Below, piece after piece: positions 1-7,116 of a stretch of DNA of 64,000 nt (position 1 is the stretch's first letter; each line of letters starts with the position of its first letter). Below the pieces are notes generated by a model that saw only the letters and a program-made list of their open reading frames with translations, was not told where the DNA came from and did no database searches. The stretch spans positions 90,063 to 154,062 of the forward strand of contig NZ_JAERQF010000010.1 in the NCBI RefSeq assembly GCF_016734815.1, read 5' to 3'. The position numbers and the translations under genes are program-made. This DNA is from Hymenobacter rubidus (GTDB lineage Bacteria > Bacteroidota > Bacteroidia > Cytophagales > Hymenobacteraceae).

Positions 1-493
1 CCACAGCCACCCCGTCGAGGGAATTGAACATGTGCACGAAGTCGAGGAAACTGCTGCTGTTCGCAAACGTCAGGACTTTGGTCCAGCTAGCGCCCGCGTT
101 GGTGGTGCGCAATATTTCGCCACCACCATTGGCGCCATAGTTACCCGCAATGGCTGTGGTAGCCGAAACACCCACGGGAGCAATGTTGGCCGTTTCGTAG
201 GCTTGGTTTCCGGTAGGGGCCGAAATCGGGCCGAAATCGAACTGGGTTCCAGCCGCGTTATTGGTTACCAAGTAAGTGTTGGCCGGCGTGTTGGTAGTAG
301 CCGAATACTCTTCCGTCAAAGCCCAGCAGATGGTGGGTGAGGCAGTAGCTATGTTAACTACGTCATAGCCAGGTGCAAACGTACCGTAGCCGACAGTATT
401 TACTTGCGTCCAAGGACCCATAACAATTGGGGTTTGTGCACGGGCACTGGCCGCGAAGCCCAGTAAGCCCATAAAAAGTAGTGTTTTTTTCAT
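1..493 (-). CDS. Secreted BNR/sialidase-like repeat protein, 5' part only
   Basis: Reading the minus strand from the ATG at 493 gives an open frame to the window edge, about 164 residues, so the C-terminus lies outside. The first 20 residues form a signal peptide (MKKTLLFMGLLGFAASARAQ). Later the segment ILRTTNAGASWTKV resembles the Asp-box/BNR turns of photosystem-stability and sialidase-like beta-propellers, which are common in secreted Bacteroidota proteins with a C-terminal type IX sorting domain. The sorting domain cannot be seen here. The role is unknown, probably extracellular. The call of a secreted protein is firm; the propeller call rests on one repeat. Confidence 0.7.
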   Translation of the reverse strand, partial: MKKTLLFMGLLGFAASARAQTPIVMGPWTQVNTVGYGTFAPGYDVVNIATASPTICWALTEEYSATTNTPANTYLVTNNAAGTQFDFGPISAPTGNQAYETANIAPVGVSATTAIAGNYGANGGGEILRTTNAGASWTKVLTFANSSSFLDFVHMFNSLDGVAV

Positions 494-1149
494 GGCAACA
501 AAAAAGTGATAAGGTGGTGAGGGGAATGATTTACGAATGCAGTACAGACGAGCGCATTTTGTACAATGCAAAGAACAAAAAGCGGTATGGAATGAAAAAC
601 CGCTTTTCGGACGACAAGATATGGACCTTGGCCGGTTATCGCAAAAACAACGGGATGGAGCGGGCTAGGGTTTTGGACAGAATCATGGAGGAGCCGCTAG
701 CGGCTCTTCACAATCTGACCTTGGATAAGCAGCGACAATCCCACGCCTGATGATGCACTGGCCAAGCGTCTGCCCGAACCGGGAAAGGCACCGCCTTTAT
801 TGTCACTAAATTTCCGCGTTTTTAACAGCGCCTGGTTCTGCATATTGAAATAAAAAATGCGCCACAAACAGGGCTCCTGGCAAATAAACTGAAGCTGCGG
901 CGCAAGTTACCCTGCGTTTTTTCCATTGCATAGGAAGTTGGATACGAACATCGACAGGGGCGCTCAAACCATCGACGGGGACCGTAAATGGAGACGCTTA
1001 AAAATTTCACTTATCCCCAATACTGGCTCTAAGTACGGGCTGTATGCCACCTACCGGTACCAGCAAGGCCACGTGCTTATCTACTTCTTTTCAGGCATCA
1101 AATTTGAACAAGCATGGGATTTAGTTGATTGAACCATGGGCGCAACGCA
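494..1149. other. Gene-poor stretch, no supported gene
   Basis: About 650 bases between the start of the secreted protein and the tRNA cluster. Short open frames exist on both strands (for example 926-1132 on plus), but none has a recognisable domain, a convincing start or a partner. The segment 530-670 is more AT-rich than its surroundings and probably holds the upstream region of the gene starting at 493. I see no clear promoter motif. Confidence 0.5.
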
Positions 1150-1186
1150 CAAAAAAAGCCTCTCACGGACGGTGAGAGGCTTTTTA
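1150..1186 (-). terminator. Terminator of the tRNA cluster
   Basis: A 9-bp stem (GCCTCTCAC pairing with GTGAGAGGC) with a 5-nt loop is flanked by A7 and T5 runs, so it can end transcription in both directions. It sits just downstream of tRNA-Arg on the minus strand. Confidence 0.85.
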
Positions 1187-1187
1187 G

Positions 1188-1261
1188 TGGCCCCGTTTGG
1201 ATTCGAACCAAAGACCGACTACTTAGAAGGTAGTTGCTCTATCCAGCTGAGCTACGGGGTC
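1188..1261 (-). tRNA. tRNA-Arg (anticodon TCT)
   Basis: The minus strand folds as a cloverleaf: D arm with AGCTGGAT, anticodon loop CTTCTAA giving TCT, T loop TTCGAAT. The acceptor stem GACCCCG/CGGGGCC has an A-C mismatch at the second pair. No CCA is encoded. It is the last gene of the Ser-Pro-Arg cluster and is followed at once by a terminator. Confidence 0.93.
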
Positions 1262-1286
1262 GAAACCGGGGCTGGAAAAACTTATG

Positions 1287-1360
1287 TCGGGGTGGCAGGA
1301 TTCGAACCTACGACCTCCTGGTCCCAAACCAGGCGCGATACCGGGCTACGCTACACCCCG
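1287..1360 (-). tRNA. tRNA-Pro (anticodon TGG)
   Basis: Cloverleaf on the minus strand with acceptor CGGGGTG/CACCCCG, a D arm containing AGCCCGGTA, anticodon loop TTTGGGA (TGG), and T loop TTCGAAT. The discriminator is A and CCA is not encoded. Confidence 0.95.
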
Positions 1361-1369
1361 AGGGAAAAA

Positions 1370-1441
1370 AATAATGCTGGGCCTAGAAAACTGCCTACTG
1401 GGTGGAGCCCCAATGGGAAACTTTCGCAACCCAACATTATT
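1370..1441. repeat. Inverted repeat between tRNA-Pro and tRNA-Ser
   Basis: AATAATGCTGGG at 1370-1381 pairs with CCCAACATTATT at 1430-1441 with one mismatch, bracketing a GC-rich spacer. In the cluster transcript this would form a long stem between the two tRNAs, perhaps a processing signal (inference). Confidence 0.5.
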
Positions 1442-1531
1442 GGTGGAGAAGGGGGGATTCGAACCCCCGGTAACCTTTAGAGCTACGGCAGTTTAGCAAA
1501 CTACTGGTTTCAGCCACTCACCCACTTCTCC
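1441..1531 (-). tRNA. tRNA-Ser (anticodon GCT)
   Basis: Class II tRNA with a long variable arm. The acceptor is GGAGAAG/CTTCTCC, the anticodon loop TTGCTAA gives GCT, and the T arm is GGGGG-TTCGAAT-CCCCC. The 3' end reads ACCA, so CCA appears encoded here (1441-1443), unlike in the two neighbouring tRNAs. Confidence 0.95.
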
Positions 1532-1607
1532 GGCTGGTTACGCTTCCGTCCGAAGCGGGTGCAAATATACAGGCCGAATCGAAAAGGCCAACCTTTGGCA
1601 AAAAATT

Positions 1608-1615
1608 TATCTTTG
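1608..1615 (+). promoter_or_regulatory. Putative -7 element upstream of batB
   Basis: TATCTTTG matches the Bacteroidota -7 consensus TAnnTTTG. A TTTG lies at 1594-1597, but the spacing is shorter than the usual 19-21 nt, so the -33 box is uncertain. The batB start lies about 70 nt downstream. Confidence 0.3.
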
Positions 1616-1682
1616 CTAGCAGCCGGCACCGCTGCGGAGGTGGAGCGCAAGCCAGGCTGCGCCCGGCGTCGCAAGAGGGTGC

Positions 1683-2714
1683 ATGGTTCGGTACTTGGCA
1701 AATGGTGGTATTATTGACGGTCTTTTTCCTTCGCACTTGCTAACCTGGGCGTACCCGTATTTTCTAGCCGTTGGGCTGGCACTGGCCGCGGCGCTGGTGC
1801 TGCTGCGCCGGCACTGGCAGCGGAGCACGCGCCTAGGCCGGGCGCTGGGCACCCGGCCCCGAAACCGCGGCTGGAAGCTGTTGCTGCGCCTGCTGGCCGC
1901 CGTGCTGCTGGGCAGTGCGGCGCTGGGCCCTTCGCTGGGCGTAAGCCAGCGTCCGGTGCGCACAGCGGGCAAGGATGTGTGGCTGCTGGTGGACGTGTCG
2001 CGGTCGATGGATGCGCCCGACGTGGCCCCTACCCGCCTGCTGCGTGCCCAGGCCGAACTTCAGGAGCTGGTGGCCCAGTTTCCGGCCGACCGGATGGGGC
2101 TGGTGGTGTTCGGGGCCGAAGCCATGGTGCAATGCCCGCTTACCTACGACCAAGCCGCGGTTCAAACCTTTGTCAGCACCATGCGCACGGGCTTGCTCCC
2201 CCCCGGCCCCACCACCCTGCGGGCGCCGCTTGACTTGGTGCTGCCGCGCTTGGTGCCAGCCGAGGGCGCCGCCAGCGCAACGCCCCGGGCAACGGCCCTG
2301 GTGGTGGTGAGCGACGGCGAAGACTTTGGTGAAAACCTGGAGCCGGTGCTGCGCGCGTTGGGCCGCACCGGCGCACGGGTGTACACGGTGGGCGTGGGCA
2401 CAGCGGCCGGCACAAAAATCCCTAAAACCGGCGGCGGGTTTGTGGTAGACGGCCGGGGAAAGCCGGCGCAAAGCCGCCTGCGCGAAGCACCCCTGCTACA
2501 ATTGGCCGCCCAAACAGGTGGGCAGTACGTGGAGCTGAATAATCAGCAAAACGGCTTTGGCACGCTATTGCGCGGCTTGCGGGCCATGCAGGGCGCCGTG
2601 GAGCAGGTGCGCACCGTGGCCGTGGCCGACAACCGCTACCGCTACCCACTGGCCGTGGCGCTGCTGCTGCTGGCGCTGGATGTTGCCCTTACCATTCCAA
2701 TCCTTCGCCCATGA
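1683..2714 (+). CDS. batB: VWA-domain membrane protein BatB
   Basis: A 343-residue membrane-anchored von Willebrand A protein. Two hydrophobic segments (about 25-41 and 66-82) are followed by the VWA domain, which starts near residue 97. Its metal-ion site is visible as DVSRS (Asp104, Ser106, Ser108) with VVVSDGED further on. A last membrane segment covers about 322-341. This is the layout of BatA/BatB of the Bacteroidota aerotolerance (Bat) operon, thought to help cells withstand oxidative or envelope stress. It overlaps batC by 4 nt (ATGA), so the two are co-translated. The usual moxR, DUF58 and batA genes are not upstream; tRNAs are. The ATG at 1683 is the first in frame, but the N-terminus could be shorter. 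Confidence 0.85.
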   Translation: MVRYLANGGIIDGLFPSHLLTWAYPYFLAVGLALAAALVLLRRHWQRSTRLGRALGTRPRNRGWKLLLRLLAAVLLGSAALGPSLGVSQRPVRTAGKDVWLLVDVSRSMDAPDVAPTRLLRAQAELQELVAQFPADRMGLVVFGAEAMVQCPLTYDQAAVQTFVSTMRTGLLPPGPTTLRAPLDLVLPRLVPAEGAASATPRATALVVVSDGEDFGENLEPVLRALGRTGARVYTVGVGTAAGTKIPKTGGGFVVDGRGKPAQSRLREAPLLQLAAQTGGQYVELNNQQNGFGTLLRGLRAMQGAVEQVRTVAVADNRYRYPLAVALLLLALDVALTIPILRP

Positions 2715-3718
2715 AATACCTGGCGCTGCTGCTGGTTCTAAGCGGTTCGGGCTGGCATTGGCTTGCCCATGTGCGCGACCGGAACGCCGCGGTGGCCGCC
2801 GGCACGGCCGCCTACGCCCGCGGCGACGCAGCCCGCGCCGCAACGGCCTTTGCCGAGGCACTGGCGGCGAAAGCACGCCGCCAACCCGACCCGCGCCTGC
2901 TGCTCAACCTGGCCCACGCCCAGGCCCGGTCGGGAAGGCAGGCGGCGGCTTATGCCAACTACGGCCGTCTGCTGACCACCAACGCCCCGGCGGCGTTGAG
3001 CAGCATTGCCCGGCAGCAACTGGCGGTGCTGGCGGCCCAACGGGGGGAAATAGCCCAAGCGGCGGGGCTGCTGCGGCAGGCGTTGGTGCTTGACCCTGGC
3101 AACGCCGGGGCACGTTTTGATTATGAAGTATTGAGCGACTACCTGGCCAAGCGTCCAAACAGTCCGCAGATTGCGCCGCCGCCGCCAGGCACGGACGCTG
3201 ATACGCCGAAGCCGGCCCCCGAAAAAAACGATGCCGACAAGGCCCAGGCCGGGACGAAGGAAGGCACGGACCATCAGGACGAAACCAATGATTCGAAGGC
3301 CGCTCCGGCTGCTCCCACCACGCCGCCCGCCCGCCGCCCCGACGCCATGGAACAGCCCGATGACCAGCGTCCCTCTTCCGGCTCGGGCAACGCTGCCAAG
3401 GGCGGCCGACAACCCGGCGCAGGCACACCCCAACCCCTGGCCAGCGGGGAGCAACCCGGCACCCAGCGGGGCCTGGACCGCAGCAGTTCTGCGCCGGCCT
3501 CCCCAGCCGGCGGGCGCAGCAACCGCCCCGGTACCGAGGATGCTACTCCTACCGACGTCCAGCTCCAAACTCAGCGCGAGCGCCTGCAAGCCATGAACTT
3601 GAGTCCTGCGCAGGCCCGCCAGCTATTGGAAACCCTCCGCGCCCAGGAGCAGCAGTACCTGCAACAGCTGGCGCGGCCCGCAGCTGAAAAACCCGACCCC
3701 ACCAAGCCTACTTGGTAA
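2711..3718 (+). CDS. batC: TPR protein BatC
   Basis: A 335-residue protein whose ATG overlaps the batB stop. An N-terminal hydrophobic segment (about 1-17) is followed by tetratricopeptide-like helices at about 25-125 (for example LLLNLAHAQARSGRQ). A long Pro/Asp/Gly-rich low-complexity stretch (about 145-275) follows, then a charged Gln-rich helix near the C-terminus. This matches BatC, the TPR partner of BatA/BatB, probably a periplasmic scaffold tethered to the inner membrane. No batD or batE follows: the next gene is a thiolase with its own promoter. Confidence 0.8.
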   Translation: MKYLALLLVLSGSGWHWLAHVRDRNAAVAAGTAAYARGDAARAATAFAEALAAKARRQPDPRLLLNLAHAQARSGRQAAAYANYGRLLTTNAPAALSSIARQQLAVLAAQRGEIAQAAGLLRQALVLDPGNAGARFDYEVLSDYLAKRPNSPQIAPPPPGTDADTPKPAPEKNDADKAQAGTKEGTDHQDETNDSKAAPAAPTTPPARRPDAMEQPDDQRPSSGSGNAAKGGRQPGAGTPQPLASGEQPGTQRGLDRSSSAPASPAGGRSNRPGTEDATPTDVQLQTQRERLQAMNLSPAQARQLLETLRAQEQQYLQQLARPAAEKPDPTKPTW

Positions 3719-3808
3719 TTCATAAGCAGATACCGGGCTTGGTGAGCAAGCAACCAACTTGGGCTAACACCTGTTAGGCTGACTCTGCGTTCGGGGACGG
3801 TAAATCCG

Positions 3809-3816
3809 TACTTTTG
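3809..3816 (+). promoter_or_regulatory. Putative thiolase promoter (-7 element)
   Basis: TACTTTTG fits TAnnTTTG. A GTTCG near 3789 lies at roughly the right distance to act as a weak -33 box. The start codon at 3859 lies 43 nt downstream, leaving a short leader. Confidence 0.4.
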
Positions 3817-3858
3817 CGGCCAGATTCAACCTCCCACCCCACTTCATTTTACATCGGT

Positions 3859-5043
3859 ATGCAAACCAAAGAAGTTGTCATTATTTCCGCTGTCCGCACA
3901 CCCATTGGGTCTTTTGGCGGGGCGCTGGCCTCGTTATCGGCCACGGAGCTGGGCGCCATTGCGTTGAAAGGAGCCCTGGAAAAGGCCGGCGTTGCGCCCT
4001 CGGAAGTCGAGCAGGTAATTATGGGCAACGTGATTTCGGCCAACCTGGGCCAGGCACCGGCTCGTCAGGCTGCTAAAAAAGCCGGCCTGCCCGATACGGT
4101 GGAATGCACGACCGTTAATAAAGTGTGCGCTTCGGGCTCGAAGGCCATCATGTATGCCGCCCAGGCCATCATGCTGGGGCAGGCCGATGTGATTCTGGCC
4201 GGTGGCATGGAAAGCATGAGCAATGTGCCTTATTACCTTGACAAGGCCCGTTTTGGCGCCAAGTACGGCCACGGACAAATGATTGACGGCCTTGTACGCG
4301 ACGGCTTGTGGGACCCCTACCACGACTACGCCATGGGCAACGCGGCCGAGAACACGGCCAAGGAAATGGGCATCACCCGCGAGCAGCAGGACGCTTTTGC
4401 CATCGAGAGCTACACGCGCAGCGCTGCCGCCGCCAAGGCCGGCAAGAAGAAGGACGAGATTGTGCCCGTCACCATCGAGAGCCGCGGCAAAACCACCGTC
4501 ATCGAAGACGACGAGGAATACTTGAAGGTGGACTTCGCCAAAGTGCCCGGCCTGAAGCCGGCCTTCATCAAAGAAGGCGGCACCGTGACGGCCGCCAACG
4601 CCTCCACCCTGAACGACGGGGCTGCTGCCGTGCTGCTGATGAGCCGCGAGAAAGCCGACGCGCTGGGCCTCACGCCCATTGGCCGCATCCTGGGCTTTGC
4701 CGATGCCGAGCAGGCACCGGAGTGGTTCACCACTTCGCCCTCGCTGGCTATTCCGAAGGCCTTGAAAAACGCCGGCAAAACCGCTGCCGACGTGGATTTC
4801 TACGAAATCAACGAAGCTTTCTCGGTGGTGAGCCTGGCCAACAACAAGCTGCTGAACCTGGAAGGCGACAAAGTGAACAAGTACGGCGGGGCGGTGAGCC
4901 TGGGCCACCCGCTGGGTGCTTCCGGTGCGCGCATCGTGACCACGCTGATGAACGTGCTCAAGAACGAGGGCGGTAAAATCGGCGTGACGGGCATTTGCAA
5001 CGGCGGCGGCGGTGCCAGCGCCATTGTGGTGGAGGCGCTGTAG
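3859..5043 (+). CDS. Acetyl-CoA C-acetyltransferase (thiolase)
   Basis: A 394-residue type II thiolase, the normal length for the family. It joins two acetyl-CoA to acetoacetyl-CoA, or cleaves 3-ketoacyl-CoA in the reverse direction. The acyl-accepting Cys90 lies in NKVCASGSKA, His350 in GHPLGASGA and the base Cys380 in GICNGGGGA, so all three catalytic residues are present. The start at 3859 (MQTKEVVIIS) is chosen because the family begins just before VVIISAVRTPIG; the longer frame from 3814 covers the promoter. It stands alone, between batC and a MORN protein, with a terminator after it. Biosynthetic versus degradative direction cannot be told from sequence. Confidence 0.92.
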   Translation: MQTKEVVIISAVRTPIGSFGGALASLSATELGAIALKGALEKAGVAPSEVEQVIMGNVISANLGQAPARQAAKKAGLPDTVECTTVNKVCASGSKAIMYAAQAIMLGQADVILAGGMESMSNVPYYLDKARFGAKYGHGQMIDGLVRDGLWDPYHDYAMGNAAENTAKEMGITREQQDAFAIESYTRSAAAAKAGKKKDEIVPVTIESRGKTTVIEDDEEYLKVDFAKVPGLKPAFIKEGGTVTAANASTLNDGAAAVLLMSREKADALGLTPIGRILGFADAEQAPEWFTTSPSLAIPKALKNAGKTAADVDFYEINEAFSVVSLANNKLLNLEGDKVNKYGGAVSLGHPLGASGARIVTTLMNVLKNEGGKIGVTGICNGGGGASAIVVEAL

Positions 5044-5066
5044 AGCGCTTCTTTTACTGGGATGAA

Positions 5067-5095
5067 CGTCATGCTTAGCGGAGTCGAAGCATGAC
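5067..5095. repeat. Palindromic repeat family A, half copy 1
   Basis: CGTCATGCTTAGCGGAGTCG followed by AAGCATGAC is one arm of the dispersed family described at 44159. It lies 24 nt after the thiolase stop. Confidence 0.7.
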
Positions 5096-5106
5096 CTTAC
5101 TTATTC

Positions 5107-5142
5107 AAGCCCCGCCAATTTCTTGGCGGGGCTTCCTTTTTT
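5107..5142 (+). terminator. Thiolase terminator
   Basis: The stem AAGCCCCGCCAA/TTGGCGGGGCTT with a small loop is followed by a T-rich tail (CCTTTTTT). Confidence 0.85.
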
Positions 5143-5206
5143 GGCCCGAATTTTAAGAGCTACTCGTTCACTGCACGGAAATAGCTTTTCCTGCGTTCTT
5201 GCGCCT

Positions 5207-6661
5207 ATGAAATACCTATTGCCTTTTCTCTTTTTGCTGGTGGTTCTGCCTTCGCATGGACAACGACTGAAGCGCTTTATATCTTACTACGACTCGCTCA
5301 AGACGAATAAACGGGAAGTTTACACGGCCTTGGTAGCGGCCGATACTGTGCCACAGGGCACCTACAAGCGGTTTTACCGCAATGGAAAGCTGGAGCAGCA
5401 AACGAGCTTTAACCAGGGCAAGCGCGACTCGGCCTACGTGGAGTTTCACCCCACGGGCACGCGGCGGCTGGAGGCTACTTATAAGGACGGCATCCGCCAG
5501 GGTCCTTTCAAAACCTACTACGACGATGGGAAAGTGGCCCAGGCCGGCTTCTTCGAAGACGATGTGCCCAACGGCGAAATCACCTACTACCACCCCGATG
5601 GCTCGGTGAAGCTGCGCACAACGCTCACCAAGGGCCAGCCCAACGGGCCCTTGAAGTCATTATACCCGGACGGCAAGACGCAGGCCGAAATCACCTACGT
5701 GGACGGCCAGCCCAACGGGGCCGTGAAATTCTACTACCCCAACGGCGTGGTGCAGAGCGAGGGCAGCTTCACGAAAGGGCTGCTGTCGGGTCCTTACAAA
5801 ACGTATTACCCCAATAGCCAGATTGAGGTGGAAGTGCTGGCCGATAAAAACGGCCGCGGCCGCTACCGCAGCTACTACCAAAGCGGCAAGCTTCAAACGG
5901 AAAGCACTTACGTGCCCGCCCCGCTGGTGCAACGCACGGTGCGCAACCCCCTGGGCGACGACCTAACCAAACGCGCCGCTCCGGTGAGCGGCACGGCCAA
6001 CCTCGACGGCCCCGCTACCAGCTACTACGAGAGCGGGCAGGTGAAAACCAAGCTTACTTATAAGAACGGCATCCTGACGGGCCACGGCCTGGAGTACTTC
6101 GAAAACGGTCATCTGCGCGAGGAAACCGACTACGGCAACGGCGGCAAGGACCGCAAAATCACCCGTTACCACGACGTGGCCGGGCAGGTGAAGCAGGCCG
6201 AAGAGCAATATAAGAACAACCGCCCGGCCGGTACCTGGCGTGAGTTTTACCCCGATGGGAAAACGCCTCGCAAGGTGGAAACCTACGGCCCCCAGGGCAA
6301 GCTGGTGGGCGAGCGCCTCACCTACTTCGAAAACGGCGAAGTGCAGAGCCGACAGCCGTACCTAAACGGCTTCATGGCCGGTGTTGGGCAGGAATATTTC
6401 CCCTCGGGCAAGGTGCGCAAGGAAACTACCTACGTGCGCAGCATGATTCAGGGGCCGTTTAAGGAATACCGCGAGGATGGTACGCTGGCCGTGAATGGGC
6501 TGTACCGCAACAGCAAGCAAAGCGGCGTGTGGACTTACTACAAGGAAGACGGCAAAACCGTGGACCGCACCGTGACCTACCGCAACGGACAGCAAGTGCT
6601 CGACCCCGTGCACCAGTCCAAGCCGAAACTCAAGCCCAAGGCTCCGGTGAAGAAGCGGTAG
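5207..6661 (+). CDS. Secreted MORN-repeat (YwqK-like) protein
   Basis: A 484-residue protein starting at the ATG at 5207. A signal peptide (MKYLLPFLFLLVVLPSHGQ) makes this start far better than the upstream ATG at 5123. The rest is about fifteen copies of a roughly 23-residue MORN_2-type repeat with the pattern Y-pNG-Gp-k-YY-DGk (for example GPFKTYYDDGKV and GTWREFYPDGKT). Proteins of this type in Bacteroidota are often labelled toxin-antitoxin YwqK-like, but their function is mostly unknown. No toxin partner is seen beside it. It is probably periplasmic or outer-membrane associated and is transcribed alone, with its own terminator. Confidence 0.85.
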   Translation: MKYLLPFLFLLVVLPSHGQRLKRFISYYDSLKTNKREVYTALVAADTVPQGTYKRFYRNGKLEQQTSFNQGKRDSAYVEFHPTGTRRLEATYKDGIRQGPFKTYYDDGKVAQAGFFEDDVPNGEITYYHPDGSVKLRTTLTKGQPNGPLKSLYPDGKTQAEITYVDGQPNGAVKFYYPNGVVQSEGSFTKGLLSGPYKTYYPNSQIEVEVLADKNGRGRYRSYYQSGKLQTESTYVPAPLVQRTVRNPLGDDLTKRAAPVSGTANLDGPATSYYESGQVKTKLTYKNGILTGHGLEYFENGHLREETDYGNGGKDRKITRYHDVAGQVKQAEEQYKNNRPAGTWREFYPDGKTPRKVETYGPQGKLVGERLTYFENGEVQSRQPYLNGFMAGVGQEYFPSGKVRKETTYVRSMIQGPFKEYREDGTLAVNGLYRNSKQSGVWTYYKEDGKTVDRTVTYRNGQQVLDPVHQSKPKLKPKAPVKKR

Positions 6662-6685
6662 TGTTCAAGTTAGCCTCCACAAGCG

Positions 6686-6716
6686 AAAGCCCTGGCCACA
6701 AGGTCAGGGCTTTTTT
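6686..6716 (+). terminator. Terminator after the MORN protein
   Basis: AAAGCCCTG and CAGGGCTTTTTT form a stem-loop with a U6 tail, 25 nt after the stop codon. Confidence 0.85.
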
Positions 6717-6905
6717 GCGATTGAGTAAAATTTTCAGGCCTCGGGCAACCCTCCTAGAGGGCTATGCATCTATTGACTGAATGCCACGCTCAGCCATCAA
6801 TCTGTTTCGAGGAACTATCGGCCGCTTCCGGCCATAAAATTTTCCTGCTGTAAATCAAGGGTTAATGAATTCAAAAGCCAAGCTTAAAGCAAAATATTTG
6901 TAACA

Positions 6906-6940
6906 GTACCTTGCGTTGCAAAGTACCTGCTTTACATTTG
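6906..6940 (+). promoter_or_regulatory. Dyad operator overlapping the putative TonB-receptor promoter
   Basis: GTACCTTGC-GTT-GCAAAGTAC at 6906-6926 is a near-perfect dyad with one mismatch. It overlaps the -33 region (TTG at 6911-6913) of a promoter whose -7 box is TACATTTG at 6933-6940, 19 nt downstream. A dimeric repressor bound here would block the promoter (inference). The first downstream gene is the TonB receptor at 7117, leaving a leader of about 170 nt. The rest of 6717-7116 holds nothing I recognise. Confidence 0.45.
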
Positions 6941-7116
6941 TTCCATACAACACCAAGTAGCTGCCGTCAGCGCGTACTAAAGACGGCCCGCTACCGCCCC
7001 AAACCTCCCACTCACCGGGAAAAACGGGCGACTGAGCTACTCACCTCCGCAGCGGAACCGCGGCCGCTGCCCGACCTGAGTAGCCGCATCGCCCTCCCAC
7101 ACCTCCCTTCTGCACC

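Noticed and set aside
926..1132. Short plus-strand frame (68 codons) in the gap before the tRNAs
   Set aside because: No recognisable domain, promoter or partner; too weak to call.
5207..6661. MORN/YwqK protein as the antitoxin of a toxin-antitoxin pair
   Set aside because: It has a signal peptide and no toxin-like neighbour; the antitoxin label would be a naming artefact.
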